A stretch of 64,000 nt of DNA. It comes from an uncultured Flammeovirgaceae bacterium (GTDB lineage Bacteria > Bacteroidota > Bacteroidia > Cytophagales > Cyclobacteriaceae). Within the stretch, counting starts at the first letter, position 1. The number at the start of each line of letters is the position of its first letter. The translations under genes were made by a program, and so were the position numbers. The notes under the pieces were generated by a model. The model had not been told where the DNA came from, did not search any database, and was given only the letters and a program-made list of their open reading frames with translations. The stretch is taken from NCBI GenBank assembly GCA_937883755.1, contig CAKZYA010000063.1:62001-126000 (forward strand). Reading direction: 5' to 3'. Below, in pieces: positions 42,683 through 54,108 of the stretch.

Positions 42683-45600
42683 ATGAAACTACAAGTCCCC
42701 CACCTTCTTTTCTTAGTTCTTTTATCCTGCCTTTCTTACCAAAGCATCTTTGCTCAGGACATATATTATAGTCGCCAGAGCGGAAGTTGGAAAGATCCTA
42801 ATACTTGGGCTACAGGTAGCCATGCAGGAACTGTAGCAGCTAATCCTCCGGGTGCAGCTAGCGACGATATTGTGATTATTGCAGCCGGACATGTAGTAGA
42901 CTATAATGCTGATGATGATGCCAGTAATACCGCCACTATCGGTATATTACAGATTGGCACATCAGACGGTGATGGATATCTACGCTTTCCCTTCTCCAAC
43001 CGTAATACTAATGATGATAGTGAGCTTGCGGGAGATTATGACTTAATTATTACTGGCGATGTCACTATTGCTGCTAATGGGCACCTTATCGCGGTGCAGG
43101 GGGGAGAGGAAAACCCATCGGGTAATACGATGAATGGCTCAGCTGCTGACCGCAATGGTCATGATATTTTTATAGGAGGTTCTCTATCTAATGCAGGAGT
43201 AATTGACCTACAAAATGATATTAATACTAACTACGAAGTAGAACTGCATTTTACTGGCACAAATAATCAAACGATTACTGGTAGTGGCACTTGGGATACT
43301 TACAATATCACCTATAATAATACCGGAACATCACCCAATAATCAAATCATAAACCAATCAGCTGATTTTACCACTTCAGTAGAGGCTGGAAGGTCTAATT
43401 TTACGCAAGGCACTTACGTGCATAATAATACCGGAACTTATAATAACCAAGCACTAAACAATGATGGCACTGACTACACCAACGTCTCGTTCGTTGTAGA
43501 ACAAGGAGTATTTAACATGGCAAGCATTACCGACGCTGACCGTGAGGTGATATTAACCAACGGAAATATTACTGTAACTGGAGGACAGTTTAATGGCGGC
43601 TACAATAGCATAGGCGGCGGGGCAGCCATCATTATCCAAGTGGATGGTAACGTGAATGTCTCAGGAACTGGAGTACTTAATATTGGCGATGGTGACCCTG
43701 GAACCTCTACTATCCCTACGGATGGCACACTAACAATTGGCGGAAGCAGTTCCTCAATAAACGGTGCCACCTTCTACACCCGTGATTTAGTGCTGAGTGC
43801 TGGCGCAAGTTTAAGTTTAGAAAACGGTGCTGAAGTTTCAGTGGGTCGGGGTACCGGAGGTAGTATAACACTGAATGGCGCAACTAGTAACGGTTCTTCA
43901 TTAACTATGAGTGGAGCTACTACTCAGCTTACTGTCTATAACCGGATACAACTCGGCGAAGAATGTTCATTCACTATCAACGATGGCGATGTAGATATTA
44001 CTCCTGCTACAACCATTACTAATAACCCAGAGTCACTTCGATTAACTGGATCAGGTTCTTCCTTTACCATGCTCGACGGCACCTTAGATATTATGGCAAA
44101 TTGCAATGACCGTAACAATGACGACGATGCAATTCGTCTGCAGGGAGCTAATTCGTCGATAGATATTCAGGGCGGAACAGTGGTATTAGGGAATACAGCT
44201 ACGGGTACGGGCAATATCGATTTTCGTCAGGCAACCTCTGAAACTACCAGTTTATCCATTTCAAATGACGCTAGCGTCACCGTAGGTAACCGAATACAGC
44301 GGAGCACTGCGGGTTCAATTAGCAATATTACACTTGCAAACAATACTACATTTCTAGTAGGAACTGACAATAGTAGTGGCAACGTAGACAATATGTTTCA
44401 CGAAGGCACACTCACCATTAGCGATAATGCAACAGCTCGCTTTGGCCGGGGAGGTGATCTCGATAATGTTACTATTACCGGTAGCGGAACTTTAGAAACC
44501 GGAACTACCGGAGGAACGCAAGTGGATATTAACGGCACCTTTACTTACTCCAGTGCCATCGCTACTTGTACCTTTTTTCGGGGTATGGATATTGAAGCAG
44601 ATGCCAACTTGAATATCTCGGCGGGAACAATCAATATTTTACCCGATGCTACTACGGCTAGTGATACCCGCATGCAAATTCGTGGCGATCTTCTCATGAA
44701 TGGGGGCACCATTAATTTGGGCGCAAGTATCACGGATATTACCAACGGAAATCTTTTGCAAGTATATGACGGGGGGACATTTACGATCAACACGGGCACA
44801 TTTAGCATGTTAGCTAGTCCAGCACTCACCTCTCTTGCTAATCGTAATCCATTCAATATTGTTAATAATGATGCTGGAGAAGATGCTACCCAAGGCGATG
44901 GAGTAGTTACCATTGGCGATGGTTCAGGTAGTGCAAATACCGCTCAACTTATTATTGCCCCGAATTTAGCCGCAGAATTACCTTCGCCCTCTACTCGTAA
45001 TATCCTGGATATGGATGGTGCCAATAGTGTACTGACCATTAATTCAGATGGTTATCTAGGTGTGGGAGGTGGAAATATTGGAAATTTACGTCTTAATACC
45101 AATGGGGCACGCTTTGTAATGAACGGGGGCACCTGCGATATTACTGCTTCACTAACTATCGATAATGGAACATCAGTGGAAGTGAACGGCGGAGTATTGA
45201 ACGTTGGTACATCTTCTAGCAATGGTACCAACCGAATCATCTACTCCGCAAATCCCACGGCAATTACCAGCCTAACGCTTAATAGCGGCACGATCAATGT
45301 AGGTGATGGAAACAGTCAACTCATTATTGGTAACGATAATGAGAATCCGGCTTTCGGTACTGTTGATGCTTTTAGTATACTAGAAATTACGGGGGGAGCG
45401 CTTAACCTGAACGGATCATTCAATCTAGACGATGCCAATGCCCGCTTTGTAATGAGTGGTGGAAATTTCAACCTGAACCCTCAGGGTGATCAAAATCTAG
45501 ATAGTGATATTGACATCTTTGACTTGGAGCAGGGCATTGTGAATATGAGCAATGGCACTGTTACCATTCTTAACCCGCACGCCGTAGCAGGCAGTGGTTA

Positions 45601-48600
45601 TGCAATAAATATTAGTAACACAGGAAGTGGCGACAACAGGGTAAGTGGTTCCACAAGCTCTACCACCGATATCACCTTTGGTGGATCTTTCCGCTTTGGC
45701 GATGGTTCAGCGAGCTTAGATGGCTCTGAAGATGGTTTCGATCTCAACCTATCGGACGATCACACCTACGGTTCGTTCATTGCTAACAACCCTAATGGGA
45801 ATAACCGACAAGTAGAATTCATTAACAGTGGCACTACATACAATCTAAATAATAATCTCATTGTTACGGCTGGTGCACTAGATATTAATACTAATATCAT
45901 TAACAGTAGTGGTTCGGGAATACTCTCGCTGGCGGCCAATGGCCGTTTGATCATAGGTAATACCAATAGTGCCGACCATTTCCCCGGTAGTACATCACCA
46001 TTTTCCACCTACTCGGTAGTTGAAGCCAGTACGGTGGAATATGACGGTGGCGGTAACGCCTTGGTTACCATGCCTGGCGGTGCCCAATTCGGCAACCTCA
46101 TTATATCCGGTAGCGGTACAAAGACATTGAATGCAGCGGAAACTGTACGGGATACCCTTACCCTAGAAAGTGGCACCTTTGCCTCTGGTACTAGCCTAAC
46201 TATGGGCACTAACGCTACGGTTCTCAGAACAGATGGAGTAATGACCGGAACCATTCAGGGTGCAAACGCTTACAATATCGCCTACGAAGGCACTACTAAA
46301 ACTTCGCAAGCCCCCGAATGGTCAGGCAGTGGGGATAAATCGCTCATTGTTAACTTAGATGCTAGCGAAACGCTCACCCTGCACGATAATCTCACTGCTC
46401 AAGGTGATTTAACGCTTACCGAAGGAACTTTAGCCGACGCCGGCTTTACACTCACTGTGGGAGGAGACGTCAGTAACTCATCACTTCATACCGGAACCGG
46501 AAAAATATATTTAGCAGGAAGCTCCTCTCAACACACTATTGGCGGTGATGGTACCGGGCAATTTGAGAATTTAGAACTGGATGATGCTAACGGCGCAGTT
46601 TTTTCCGCTGCCCAAACCGTTAATAGCTTGCTCACGCTTACCAATGGTGTGCTGGATATAGATAATTTTCTACTTTCTCTACCCAATACTGCTAGTGTTA
46701 GCGTAATATCCCCCTCCGCTACTACCATGATTCAAGTAAATGGTGGAGTAGGTGCAGCCGGCGTACAAAAGGCTTACGTTGGCACAGGCACTGAATCCTT
46801 TATCTGGCCCATTGGATCAAACGGAAAGTATACCCCGGCTACGGTTGAGGTAATTAATGCAACCAGTGGCGGAACAATTACTTTGAATCCGGTAGATGCG
46901 GAAAACCCGTTTACTACCGATGCGGCCGATGTTGCCTTGGATTATTATTGGATTATAAGCAAATCAGGATTTGGCTTTGAAACGGCCAACCTTTCATTTA
47001 CCTACGATCAAACCGATGCTACTGGCAGAGGAAATGAGTCGGCCTATGTTCCCGCTCGCTACTCACCTACTACCTGGAATAATATTAACAACGTAGCTTT
47101 GGTAGACGAAGCGACCAATACCATTTCATTTAACAACGTTACGTATATTGAAGGGCAGTTCACCGCCGCTGAACCATCGGAGTTTGGCGTAGTACTTACT
47201 TACTACAGCCGAGCCAATGGTGACTGGAATACCGCAAACTCTTGGTCTACGGTCGCATTAGGCGGAGCCGCAGCTTCAACCATTCCTGGTAGCAGTACGC
47301 CGGTAATTATCGGTAACAACAATGCCATTACAATCAGTAATGATAATACTACTGCCCCCAGCGTTGACCTACAAGCTACTGGAACGCTAGTAGTTGGTGA
47401 CGCTACCACTGGGCATGACTTGGGTACAGTAAGCGGAGAGGGAACACTCAGTGTAGAGACTAACGACACTGACGCTACTGAATTTCCGGGAGGTTCTTAC
47501 ACTAATTTACTAGGAGCCACCGGAGGCACAGTGGAATACACTGGAACTGGAAACTACACTGCTTTAAATGCACCCACTGCTTTTCGTAACTTAACGATCT
47601 CAGGATCAGGAACCGTTACTCTGCCTGACGCAGATCTCACCTTGTCCGGTAACATAGCTTTTGATGGCACTGTTACCACACTGATTAGCAATGCAACTAA
47701 TGGGGATGTATCCGTGGGAGGTAACCTAACTGTGAATAATGCTAGTGCCACTCTGCAATTCCAATCTGGCACTGACCGCAGTATTACTGTAACTGGCGAT
47801 ATTACTAATACTGGATCCCTACAAGTAGCTCCCGGTGGTTTCGCAACTCATAATATATCCATTGGTGGGTCACTCACCAACAGTGCTACTCTTGATTTAG
47901 CCAACGCTACCGGATTACATCACGCCAACGTAACTTTCACTGGGGCTTCTAATATGAGTATTACGGGGACCGGGGGAACGACCGATTTCTATCGTCTTAT
48001 CGTTAACAAAGGCACTGATTTCTCCTCTGAACTTGAGGTAACCGCGACTAACTTCACACTAAGTGCTCCGACTAATACAGCAGAAAAAGCATTAGAAATT
48101 CAGAACGGAACACTGAAGCTAAGTGCGGCTCATTCCATTACGCTAAGCACTGGTGTTGGTAGTTTTTCTATTCCATCCAGTGGGGGACTTTGGATAAATG
48201 ATGCCAGTGCAGTTGCTGAAATCACTTCAGCATCCTCTGATCTTTCACTAGCTGGTTTACTACGCCTCACTGATGGAGCTATTAATATTGGTGATGATAT
48301 CACTGGGGTAGAACAAAACTCTATTTTCTACACCACCGGAAATGCTACGATAACGGTCGAAGGCGGAACGCTGACAATTGGCGGATCTGTTCGCCCTAAC
48401 CCTAATACGGCTACTTTATCTTATAACCAGTCCGGTGGGACAGTCATTGTCGCTAATAACCGCAGCAGTAGCGAAAGCATAAATAATAATAGTGAAGCTG
48501 ATTTCTGTATTGAAACTGGCAGTGGCAGCAATTTTGTCATGTCCGATGGCTTACTAGAGATCGTTCGCCGCAACTCTACTGCTGACGGTAAAGCTATCCG

Positions 48601-51600
48601 AATTAATAATGGTATCTCGCACACGGTTACCGGGGGGACTGTCCGAATACTCAACTCCAACACAGCTACCAACTTTGATGTCGGTATCGCCTCAGCTGCT
48701 CCTTTCTGGAATCTAGAAATTGGTGATGGGAATAGTTTTACTGAGCGAGTAGGTACCCCAAACGGAGGCGAGCGAGATCTTACCGTGTTGAATGATCTAA
48801 CAATCAATTTGGTAGGTGGCGAATTTCAACTCTATCGGGCGAATTCTACTGATCCGACCCGGAATGAGATTGACCTAAACCTAGGTGGCAATTTTACTTT
48901 AACCAATGGCACATTTGAAGCGGGTAACCCAAGTGTAGTTACCTTCAATGGCTCAGGTCTGAGCGGTCAGACTTCTCCTCAGATCATCAGTGGTTCACTT
49001 ACTTTCCGCAGTGTGAACATCAATAATACTAGCGGAAGTGTTCAGTTGAATAATAGTATTAACCTAGAAGGCGACTGGACTTACACTACGGGCACATTCA
49101 ATCAGAATACGCACTTAGTGACCTTTAGTGGGACCACCAATCAAACTATCGATGGTAGTCCGTTTGACTTTGATGACATAGTCATCAACAACTCTGCCGG
49201 GGTTACTTTGGGTACCAGTCAGTTGACAATTAATGAAGACCTTAACCTAACCGATGGAAATTTAAATCTGGGAAGTAATCTACTGTCAGTAGTTGCCACT
49301 GCCACGATTTCTACTCCTACCTCATTCGGTAGTAGCCGCATGATTACTACCAATGGTGAGGATGCTGCTCAGGGCGTAGAAAAGACTTATACTTCCAATA
49401 CCACATTTTTATTTCCTCTGGGTACGACCACAGAGTACACGCCGGCTAGTTTAGAGCTTACCAACCACGGTAGCAGCGGTAGCGGATCCATCCGGGTAAG
49501 TCCGGTAGATGAAAGTCAGGCACTTGCTCCTGCGGGTACTTCTTTACTGTACTACTGGATCACTGAAACCTCTGGCTTTAGTGCTTCTCCTGCTATCAGC
49601 CATACCTACACCTACGATGAAAGTGACGTAGATGGCACCGAAACCAATTACGTAGATGCCTACTTTGATGGCACAACCTGGATAGAGAATACGGGGGGCG
49701 TAGATGATGTTTCTAATACTATTAGCGTAAGTACTACTGATAACCTAAACGAATATTTTTTCACCGCTGGTGAAAGCCCTTTCACCAGCCCAACTACCTA
49801 CTACAGTGTAACCGGTGGAGGTTGGCAAACTCCAGCAACCTGGGAGACTTCTACTGATGGTGTAAGCTTTAGTCCGGCAGTTTCTCAACCGGGGGTAGAT
49901 AATCCGGTGATTATTAGAAATGGAGATGTTGTGACGATTCCTGCGATTACCTTAGTGACTGCGGCCAGTACCACGATTGAAAATACTGGAGTTCTGGATA
50001 TTCAGGAAACCGATGGTAGTCTGTACGATATTAGTACCGTAGGCGGTACTGGAACACTCAGATTCACCGTAGGTGCCACCCCCGATGTTCCTACGCTGGA
50101 TAACGACTTTATAAGTGCTGGTGGTGGCACAGTGGAATACGCCTACACTGCAAATAGAGATCTCCCTACCAGCCAAAGTACCTATAATAATTTAATAATT
50201 TCTGGAACCAGGCGTTACAACCATAGAGCAAATTACACTATTAACGGCAATTTATCCATCACTACTACTGATAGAGTAGAAGATAACGGTTTCACCTTTA
50301 GTGGCACCCCAAGTGGCACATTTACAATAAGTAGCGGTGCAGAACTAAGAGTAGAAGGAGCCAATAGCTTTCCTTCAGGCTTCGGCACTTACGGTCTTCA
50401 GTCGGGAAGCTTAGTGAGATATAACAGTAACAATGCCCAGACAGTAGCCTCACTTGATGGTGATAGTTACTGGGATTTGCAGTTCAGCGGCAACAGTACT
50501 AAAACTTTAAATGGCGATATTATTATTGATGACGACCTTACCATTGACCAAAGATCGATACTGTCCGCTCTCTCTTTTAATATCAACATAAGGGGAGATT
50601 GGAACCGCAATAGTAGTAATGGTAGTGCCTTTTTACCTGGTACAGGAACTGTCGTCTTTGATGGTACTTCTGCCCAGGAGATAGATCGAATCAATACTAG
50701 CAGTGCCGAAACTTTTGGTAATGTAACTATTAATAACTCAGCCGGAGTAAGCTTAGACAACGGAGGTGCCGAAGTCACTCAACTCGATATAACGGGAAAT
50801 CTTACTTTTACTGATGGAACGCTCGGATTACAGAATAAGCCACTTACTGTGAGTGGTAATATTACTAATAATAGTGCTAGTACCGCAGTAATTAACAACG
50901 CCAGCCCAGTAACATTCAACAATACCTCGGCGAACCAGGAAATTAATGGTACCAACGGAGTAGATTTTGAAAATATCACGCTAGCCAAGGCTTCAGGTAC
51001 TACGCTCACGCTAAATGTACCCGTAAGCATTAGCGGAACGCTAGATATGCAGAATGATGGGAATCTGGTGCTTTCGAGTACTACCAACGATCTAACGTTT
51101 GGCACTTCGGCTACGGTAAGTGGGACATTTAGCAGTAACCGAATGATTGTTAATGACGGTAGTAGTACTGCGTCTCAAGTTATTAAACAGGGTGATGCCA
51201 CGGCTAACTCTTATGATTTCACTTTCCCTATCGGGGTAGGTAGCAATTATACGCCCGTTACGATTGATGCTACGACGATCACAACTGCGGGGGGTAGCGT
51301 TGGGGTACGATCCGTCAATGGTGACGGCAGTTATCCTTTAGTAGATGCTACCCGCATCATTAACCGCCACTTCTTACTCAGCCTTAACAGTATTACTGAT
51401 GTTACCGGAAGCCTTGCCTTCACCTATGCTGATAGCGATGTGCAGGGTAGCGAAATTAACTATTTGTCTTGGTTGTATAATGGATCACTCAGTGAGGCCT
51501 CTAATGGCGTTGTAACTCCCGGCACCAATACCTTCGGCTCTACGAATATTACGGTGAGCGATGCTTCTACTGAATGGGTAGCCGGAGAAGCAGGTGCATT

Positions 51601-54055
51601 CTTCTCCATACTATACAGTCAGCAAAATGGGTTGTGGAGTAATAGTACTGATGTTTGGAATACTGCCGCCGATGGTTCTGGTATTTTCACCTCCCCTACC
51701 CAGTTTAATGAAGTAGAAATTCAGAGTAACCATACCATCACAACTGATGCTAATGATCAAGATGCTGCTGCTCTAATTCTCAACGGTACTTTAGAGATCA
51801 ACGGAACAACTAACCATGATTTTGGACCAATCACTGGGACTGATAGTCTGATTCTCAACGATGGCGTACTTCCTGGATTCAATGTACTGGGAACAACCTT
51901 CTTTGATAATGGAACCGTGGAATATACCGACGCTGGTCCCGGTAGTGCCTACACTCTACCCAGTGAAATTCTAAGCTATAACAACTTGGTTATTAGTGGT
52001 AATCGTGATAAGATCCTCCCTGCAAATATCACCGTTACCAATGACTTGACCATAGACGGGGTGACATTGGATGCTGATAATACTAATAACTATAATATTT
52101 CTTTGGGTGGTAATCTCAACCTACTTAGTGGTGGCACATTAGATCCTCGAGCAGGTACTTTTGCTCTAATCGGGGCTACTGCCCAATCGGTTCCTTCTGG
52201 TATTACATTTAATAATTTACAGTTCGATAATATAGGGACAAAATCCCTTGCCTCAGGTGGTACCTTTAGTGCTAATGATTTTCGTATTCTTGCCGCTTCG
52301 GGCTCAGTGAACTTCGATGTGGGCACTAATATTACGCTAACGGGTGACTGGTCTAATGCCAGCGCAAGTGGTGCCAGCATCTACAGCAACGTAGAAGATT
52401 TAGTATTAGAGAATAGTGCTGACCAAAATGTGGCTGGCGCTAACACTTTCCACAATTTAAATATCAATAAAAGTAGCACTGGGCATACTGTAAATATCAG
52501 CGGTACAATTACACTGAATGATGGTGCTAATAGCGGCGATTTCACAATTTCTAATAATGATGCAGTGAGTGGGAGTGCCAATATCAACCTCCTTGGTAAC
52601 TGGACAAACGACGGTACATTTTCTACTACTGGAACGGTTAATTTTAACGGCACACTGGCTCAAGCCATTACGGGTAGTAATACTTTCGGTTCATTAGTGA
52701 TCGATAATGCTGCAGGCGTAACAATTGCCGATGATGTAACTACTACTATTGCCGATAACCTTACAGTAACTGGAAGTAGTCCATTCAACGTCGGTACCGG
52801 AACAGCTACAGTAGTGTTTGATGGCACGGGCGAGCAAAGTATTAATGGTGCTATCACCTTTAATAATTTAACTAAGCAAACTGGGGATACGCTAACTTTG
52901 AGCGGAAGTAGCACCGTAAACGGAACACTTACTCTCACTGATGGAATCATCAATACCACCAATTCTGATGTACTGGTGATCGGAGCCGATGGCACTATAT
53001 CAGGAGGTTCAGCTACTAGCTACGTGAACGGCCCGTTACGACATACTGAGAACTCGACTGGAGCTGACACTAAACTATTTCCATTTGGTAGTAACGGAAC
53101 CTATCGCCCAATCACCTTGAATTTAACTCAGGCTGATGCCACTACCCGTACTTACACTGGTATATTAACTGAAAGTGCTCCTGCCGAACGTACCTTATCA
53201 GGCGATTTGGTTCGGGTATCAGGTATTCGTCACTACACTATTACCCAATCTCCAGTAGCAGCGGTTGCTTCGGCTACCGTAACCATTAACTATAACACCG
53301 ATGATGATTCGGATGATGGAGCCACACTGCGGATCGCCAAAAGTAATGGTGCAGGTAATTGGGTAGATATCGGGGGCACTGGCTCAGCTTCCGGTTCAGG
53401 TGCTGGAGATTTTGTAGCAGGGACTATTACTTCTAACGCATTTACCACCTTCAGCGATTTTGTGCTGGCATCATCTTCCGAGTCTCTCAACCCACTTCCG
53501 GTAGAGCTGATTGAGTTCCAGGCACTTTCGGTAGCTACCGGAGTAAATGTTTTCTGGACAACTGCTACTGAAGTCAACAATAGCCATTTTATGGTGGAGC
53601 GATCTTTAGATGGCTCACAATTTAAAGCAATAGCCCGAGTAGAAGGCACCGGCAATAGCATTAGCCCTATATCCTACGAAATTTTGGATGATAGTGCGCC
53701 CTTTGGGCTACTTTACTACCGATTGAAACAGGTTGATTTTGATAAAACTACGGCCTATTCTCCGATAATTGCGGTTGACAATATTCCTTCGGCGATAAAA
53801 ATAAGTTTACAACCCAATCCGGTAGAAAATTATCAAACTACTCTTACTGCTACTGGAGTTATTCCTGAGCAACTTATTACTATTCGGATCAGCGATATGT
53901 CAGGATTTGAGGTACGCAAGTATCAGAAGAATGCTGATACTAGTGGAAAGCTTATTCTTACTGTGGCTGATTTGGAAACCCTTGCTTCTGGCGTATACAC
54001 AGTAACTCTTACCTCAGGGCAATTTCGCTACGTAGAAAAACTTATTATTCCTTAG
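42683..54055 (+). CDS. Giant T9SS-secreted four-module adhesin-like protein
   Basis: This is one intact frame of 3790 residues. A signal peptide (MKLQVPHLLFLVLL to IFAQ) leads into four modules. Each begins with a Trp motif (GSWKDPNTW near 34, GDWNTANSW near 1512, GGWQTPATW near 2376, GLWSNSTDVW near 2981). Long Asn/Thr/Ser/Gly-rich beta-helix repeats follow (units like 'GTLTI', 'NLTING'), and each module closes with an 'F-x-P-h-G ... YTP' domain (near 1372, 2242, 2846 and 3465). Residues about 3600-3700 are fibronectin-like (LPVELIEFQA, YYRLKQVDFD). The last about 80 residues are a type A T9SS sorting domain (QPNPV to VEKLIIP). It is likely a surface adhesin; ligand unknown. Confidence 0.92.
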   Translation: MKLQVPHLLFLVLLSCLSYQSIFAQDIYYSRQSGSWKDPNTWATGSHAGTVAANPPGAASDDIVIIAAGHVVDYNADDDASNTATIGILQIGTSDGDGYLRFPFSNRNTNDDSELAGDYDLIITGDVTIAANGHLIAVQGGEENPSGNTMNGSAADRNGHDIFIGGSLSNAGVIDLQNDINTNYEVELHFTGTNNQTITGSGTWDTYNITYNNTGTSPNNQIINQSADFTTSVEAGRSNFTQGTYVHNNTGTYNNQALNNDGTDYTNVSFVVEQGVFNMASITDADREVILTNGNITVTGGQFNGGYNSIGGGAAIIIQVDGNVNVSGTGVLNIGDGDPGTSTIPTDGTLTIGGSSSSINGATFYTRDLVLSAGASLSLENGAEVSVGRGTGGSITLNGATSNGSSLTMSGATTQLTVYNRIQLGEECSFTINDGDVDITPATTITNNPESLRLTGSGSSFTMLDGTLDIMANCNDRNNDDDAIRLQGANSSIDIQGGTVVLGNTATGTGNIDFRQATSETTSLSISNDASVTVGNRIQRSTAGSISNITLANNTTFLVGTDNSSGNVDNMFHEGTLTISDNATARFGRGGDLDNVTITGSGTLETGTTGGTQVDINGTFTYSSAIATCTFFRGMDIEADANLNISAGTINILPDATTASDTRMQIRGDLLMNGGTINLGASITDITNGNLLQVYDGGTFTINTGTFSMLASPALTSLANRNPFNIVNNDAGEDATQGDGVVTIGDGSGSANTAQLIIAPNLAAELPSPSTRNILDMDGANSVLTINSDGYLGVGGGNIGNLRLNTNGARFVMNGGTCDITASLTIDNGTSVEVNGGVLNVGTSSSNGTNRIIYSANPTAITSLTLNSGTINVGDGNSQLIIGNDNENPAFGTVDAFSILEITGGALNLNGSFNLDDANARFVMSGGNFNLNPQGDQNLDSDIDIFDLEQGIVNMSNGTVTILNPHAVAGSGYAINISNTGSGDNRVSGSTSSTTDITFGGSFRFGDGSASLDGSEDGFDLNLSDDHTYGSFIANNPNGNNRQVEFINSGTTYNLNNNLIVTAGALDINTNIINSSGSGILSLAANGRLIIGNTNSADHFPGSTSPFSTYSVVEASTVEYDGGGNALVTMPGGAQFGNLIISGSGTKTLNAAETVRDTLTLESGTFASGTSLTMGTNATVLRTDGVMTGTIQGANAYNIAYEGTTKTSQAPEWSGSGDKSLIVNLDASETLTLHDNLTAQGDLTLTEGTLADAGFTLTVGGDVSNSSLHTGTGKIYLAGSSSQHTIGGDGTGQFENLELDDANGAVFSAAQTVNSLLTLTNGVLDIDNFLLSLPNTASVSVISPSATTMIQVNGGVGAAGVQKAYVGTGTESFIWPIGSNGKYTPATVEVINATSGGTITLNPVDAENPFTTDAADVALDYYWIISKSGFGFETANLSFTYDQTDATGRGNESAYVPARYSPTTWNNINNVALVDEATNTISFNNVTYIEGQFTAAEPSEFGVVLTYYSRANGDWNTANSWSTVALGGAAASTIPGSSTPVIIGNNNAITISNDNTTAPSVDLQATGTLVVGDATTGHDLGTVSGEGTLSVETNDTDATEFPGGSYTNLLGATGGTVEYTGTGNYTALNAPTAFRNLTISGSGTVTLPDADLTLSGNIAFDGTVTTLISNATNGDVSVGGNLTVNNASATLQFQSGTDRSITVTGDITNTGSLQVAPGGFATHNISIGGSLTNSATLDLANATGLHHANVTFTGASNMSITGTGGTTDFYRLIVNKGTDFSSELEVTATNFTLSAPTNTAEKALEIQNGTLKLSAAHSITLSTGVGSFSIPSSGGLWINDASAVAEITSASSDLSLAGLLRLTDGAINIGDDITGVEQNSIFYTTGNATITVEGGTLTIGGSVRPNPNTATLSYNQSGGTVIVANNRSSSESINNNSEADFCIETGSGSNFVMSDGLLEIVRRNSTADGKAIRINNGISHTVTGGTVRILNSNTATNFDVGIASAAPFWNLEIGDGNSFTERVGTPNGGERDLTVLNDLTINLVGGEFQLYRANSTDPTRNEIDLNLGGNFTLTNGTFEAGNPSVVTFNGSGLSGQTSPQIISGSLTFRSVNINNTSGSVQLNNSINLEGDWTYTTGTFNQNTHLVTFSGTTNQTIDGSPFDFDDIVINNSAGVTLGTSQLTINEDLNLTDGNLNLGSNLLSVVATATISTPTSFGSSRMITTNGEDAAQGVEKTYTSNTTFLFPLGTTTEYTPASLELTNHGSSGSGSIRVSPVDESQALAPAGTSLLYYWITETSGFSASPAISHTYTYDESDVDGTETNYVDAYFDGTTWIENTGGVDDVSNTISVSTTDNLNEYFFTAGESPFTSPTTYYSVTGGGWQTPATWETSTDGVSFSPAVSQPGVDNPVIIRNGDVVTIPAITLVTAASTTIENTGVLDIQETDGSLYDISTVGGTGTLRFTVGATPDVPTLDNDFISAGGGTVEYAYTANRDLPTSQSTYNNLIISGTRRYNHRANYTINGNLSITTTDRVEDNGFTFSGTPSGTFTISSGAELRVEGANSFPSGFGTYGLQSGSLVRYNSNNAQTVASLDGDSYWDLQFSGNSTKTLNGDIIIDDDLTIDQRSILSALSFNINIRGDWNRNSSNGSAFLPGTGTVVFDGTSAQEIDRINTSSAETFGNVTINNSAGVSLDNGGAEVTQLDITGNLTFTDGTLGLQNKPLTVSGNITNNSASTAVINNASPVTFNNTSANQEINGTNGVDFENITLAKASGTTLTLNVPVSISGTLDMQNDGNLVLSSTTNDLTFGTSATVSGTFSSNRMIVNDGSSTASQVIKQGDATANSYDFTFPIGVGSNYTPVTIDATTITTAGGSVGVRSVNGDGSYPLVDATRIINRHFLLSLNSITDVTGSLAFTYADSDVQGSEINYLSWLYNGSLSEASNGVVTPGTNTFGSTNITVSDASTEWVAGEAGAFFSILYSQQNGLWSNSTDVWNTAADGSGIFTSPTQFNEVEIQSNHTITTDANDQDAAALILNGTLEINGTTNHDFGPITGTDSLILNDGVLPGFNVLGTTFFDNGTVEYTDAGPGSAYTLPSEILSYNNLVISGNRDKILPANITVTNDLTIDGVTLDADNTNNYNISLGGNLNLLSGGTLDPRAGTFALIGATAQSVPSGITFNNLQFDNIGTKSLASGGTFSANDFRILAASGSVNFDVGTNITLTGDWSNASASGASIYSNVEDLVLENSADQNVAGANTFHNLNINKSSTGHTVNISGTITLNDGANSGDFTISNNDAVSGSANINLLGNWTNDGTFSTTGTVNFNGTLAQAITGSNTFGSLVIDNAAGVTIADDVTTTIADNLTVTGSSPFNVGTGTATVVFDGTGEQSINGAITFNNLTKQTGDTLTLSGSSTVNGTLTLTDGIINTTNSDVLVIGADGTISGGSATSYVNGPLRHTENSTGADTKLFPFGSNGTYRPITLNLTQADATTRTYTGILTESAPAERTLSGDLVRVSGIRHYTITQSPVAAVASATVTINYNTDDDSDDGATLRIAKSNGAGNWVDIGGTGSASGSGAGDFVAGTITSNAFTTFSDFVLASSSESLNPLPVELIEFQALSVATGVNVFWTTATEVNNSHFMVERSLDGSQFKAIARVEGTGNSISPISYEILDDSAPFGLLYYRLKQVDFDKTTAYSPIIAVDNIPSAIKISLQPNPVENYQTTLTATGVIPEQLITIRISDMSGFEVRKYQKNADTSGKLILTVADLETLASGVYTVTLTSGQFRYVEKLIIP

Positions 54056-54108
54056 AGATTATATTGAACTCTTGCGCGTTTTGAAACGCGTAGGTTATAA
54101 ACACAAAA

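Noticed and set aside
43936-53661. Many minus-strand open frames of 60-128 codons inside the giant surface-protein gene
   Set aside because: They repeat Val/Leu/Pro-rich patterns expected from reading Asn/Thr/Gly-rich repeats backwards; none has a motif or signal.
54075-54090. Hairpin CGCGTTT/AAACGCG after the giant gene as a terminator
   Set aside because: The loop is only 2 nt and there is no T-run on either strand; too weak to call.
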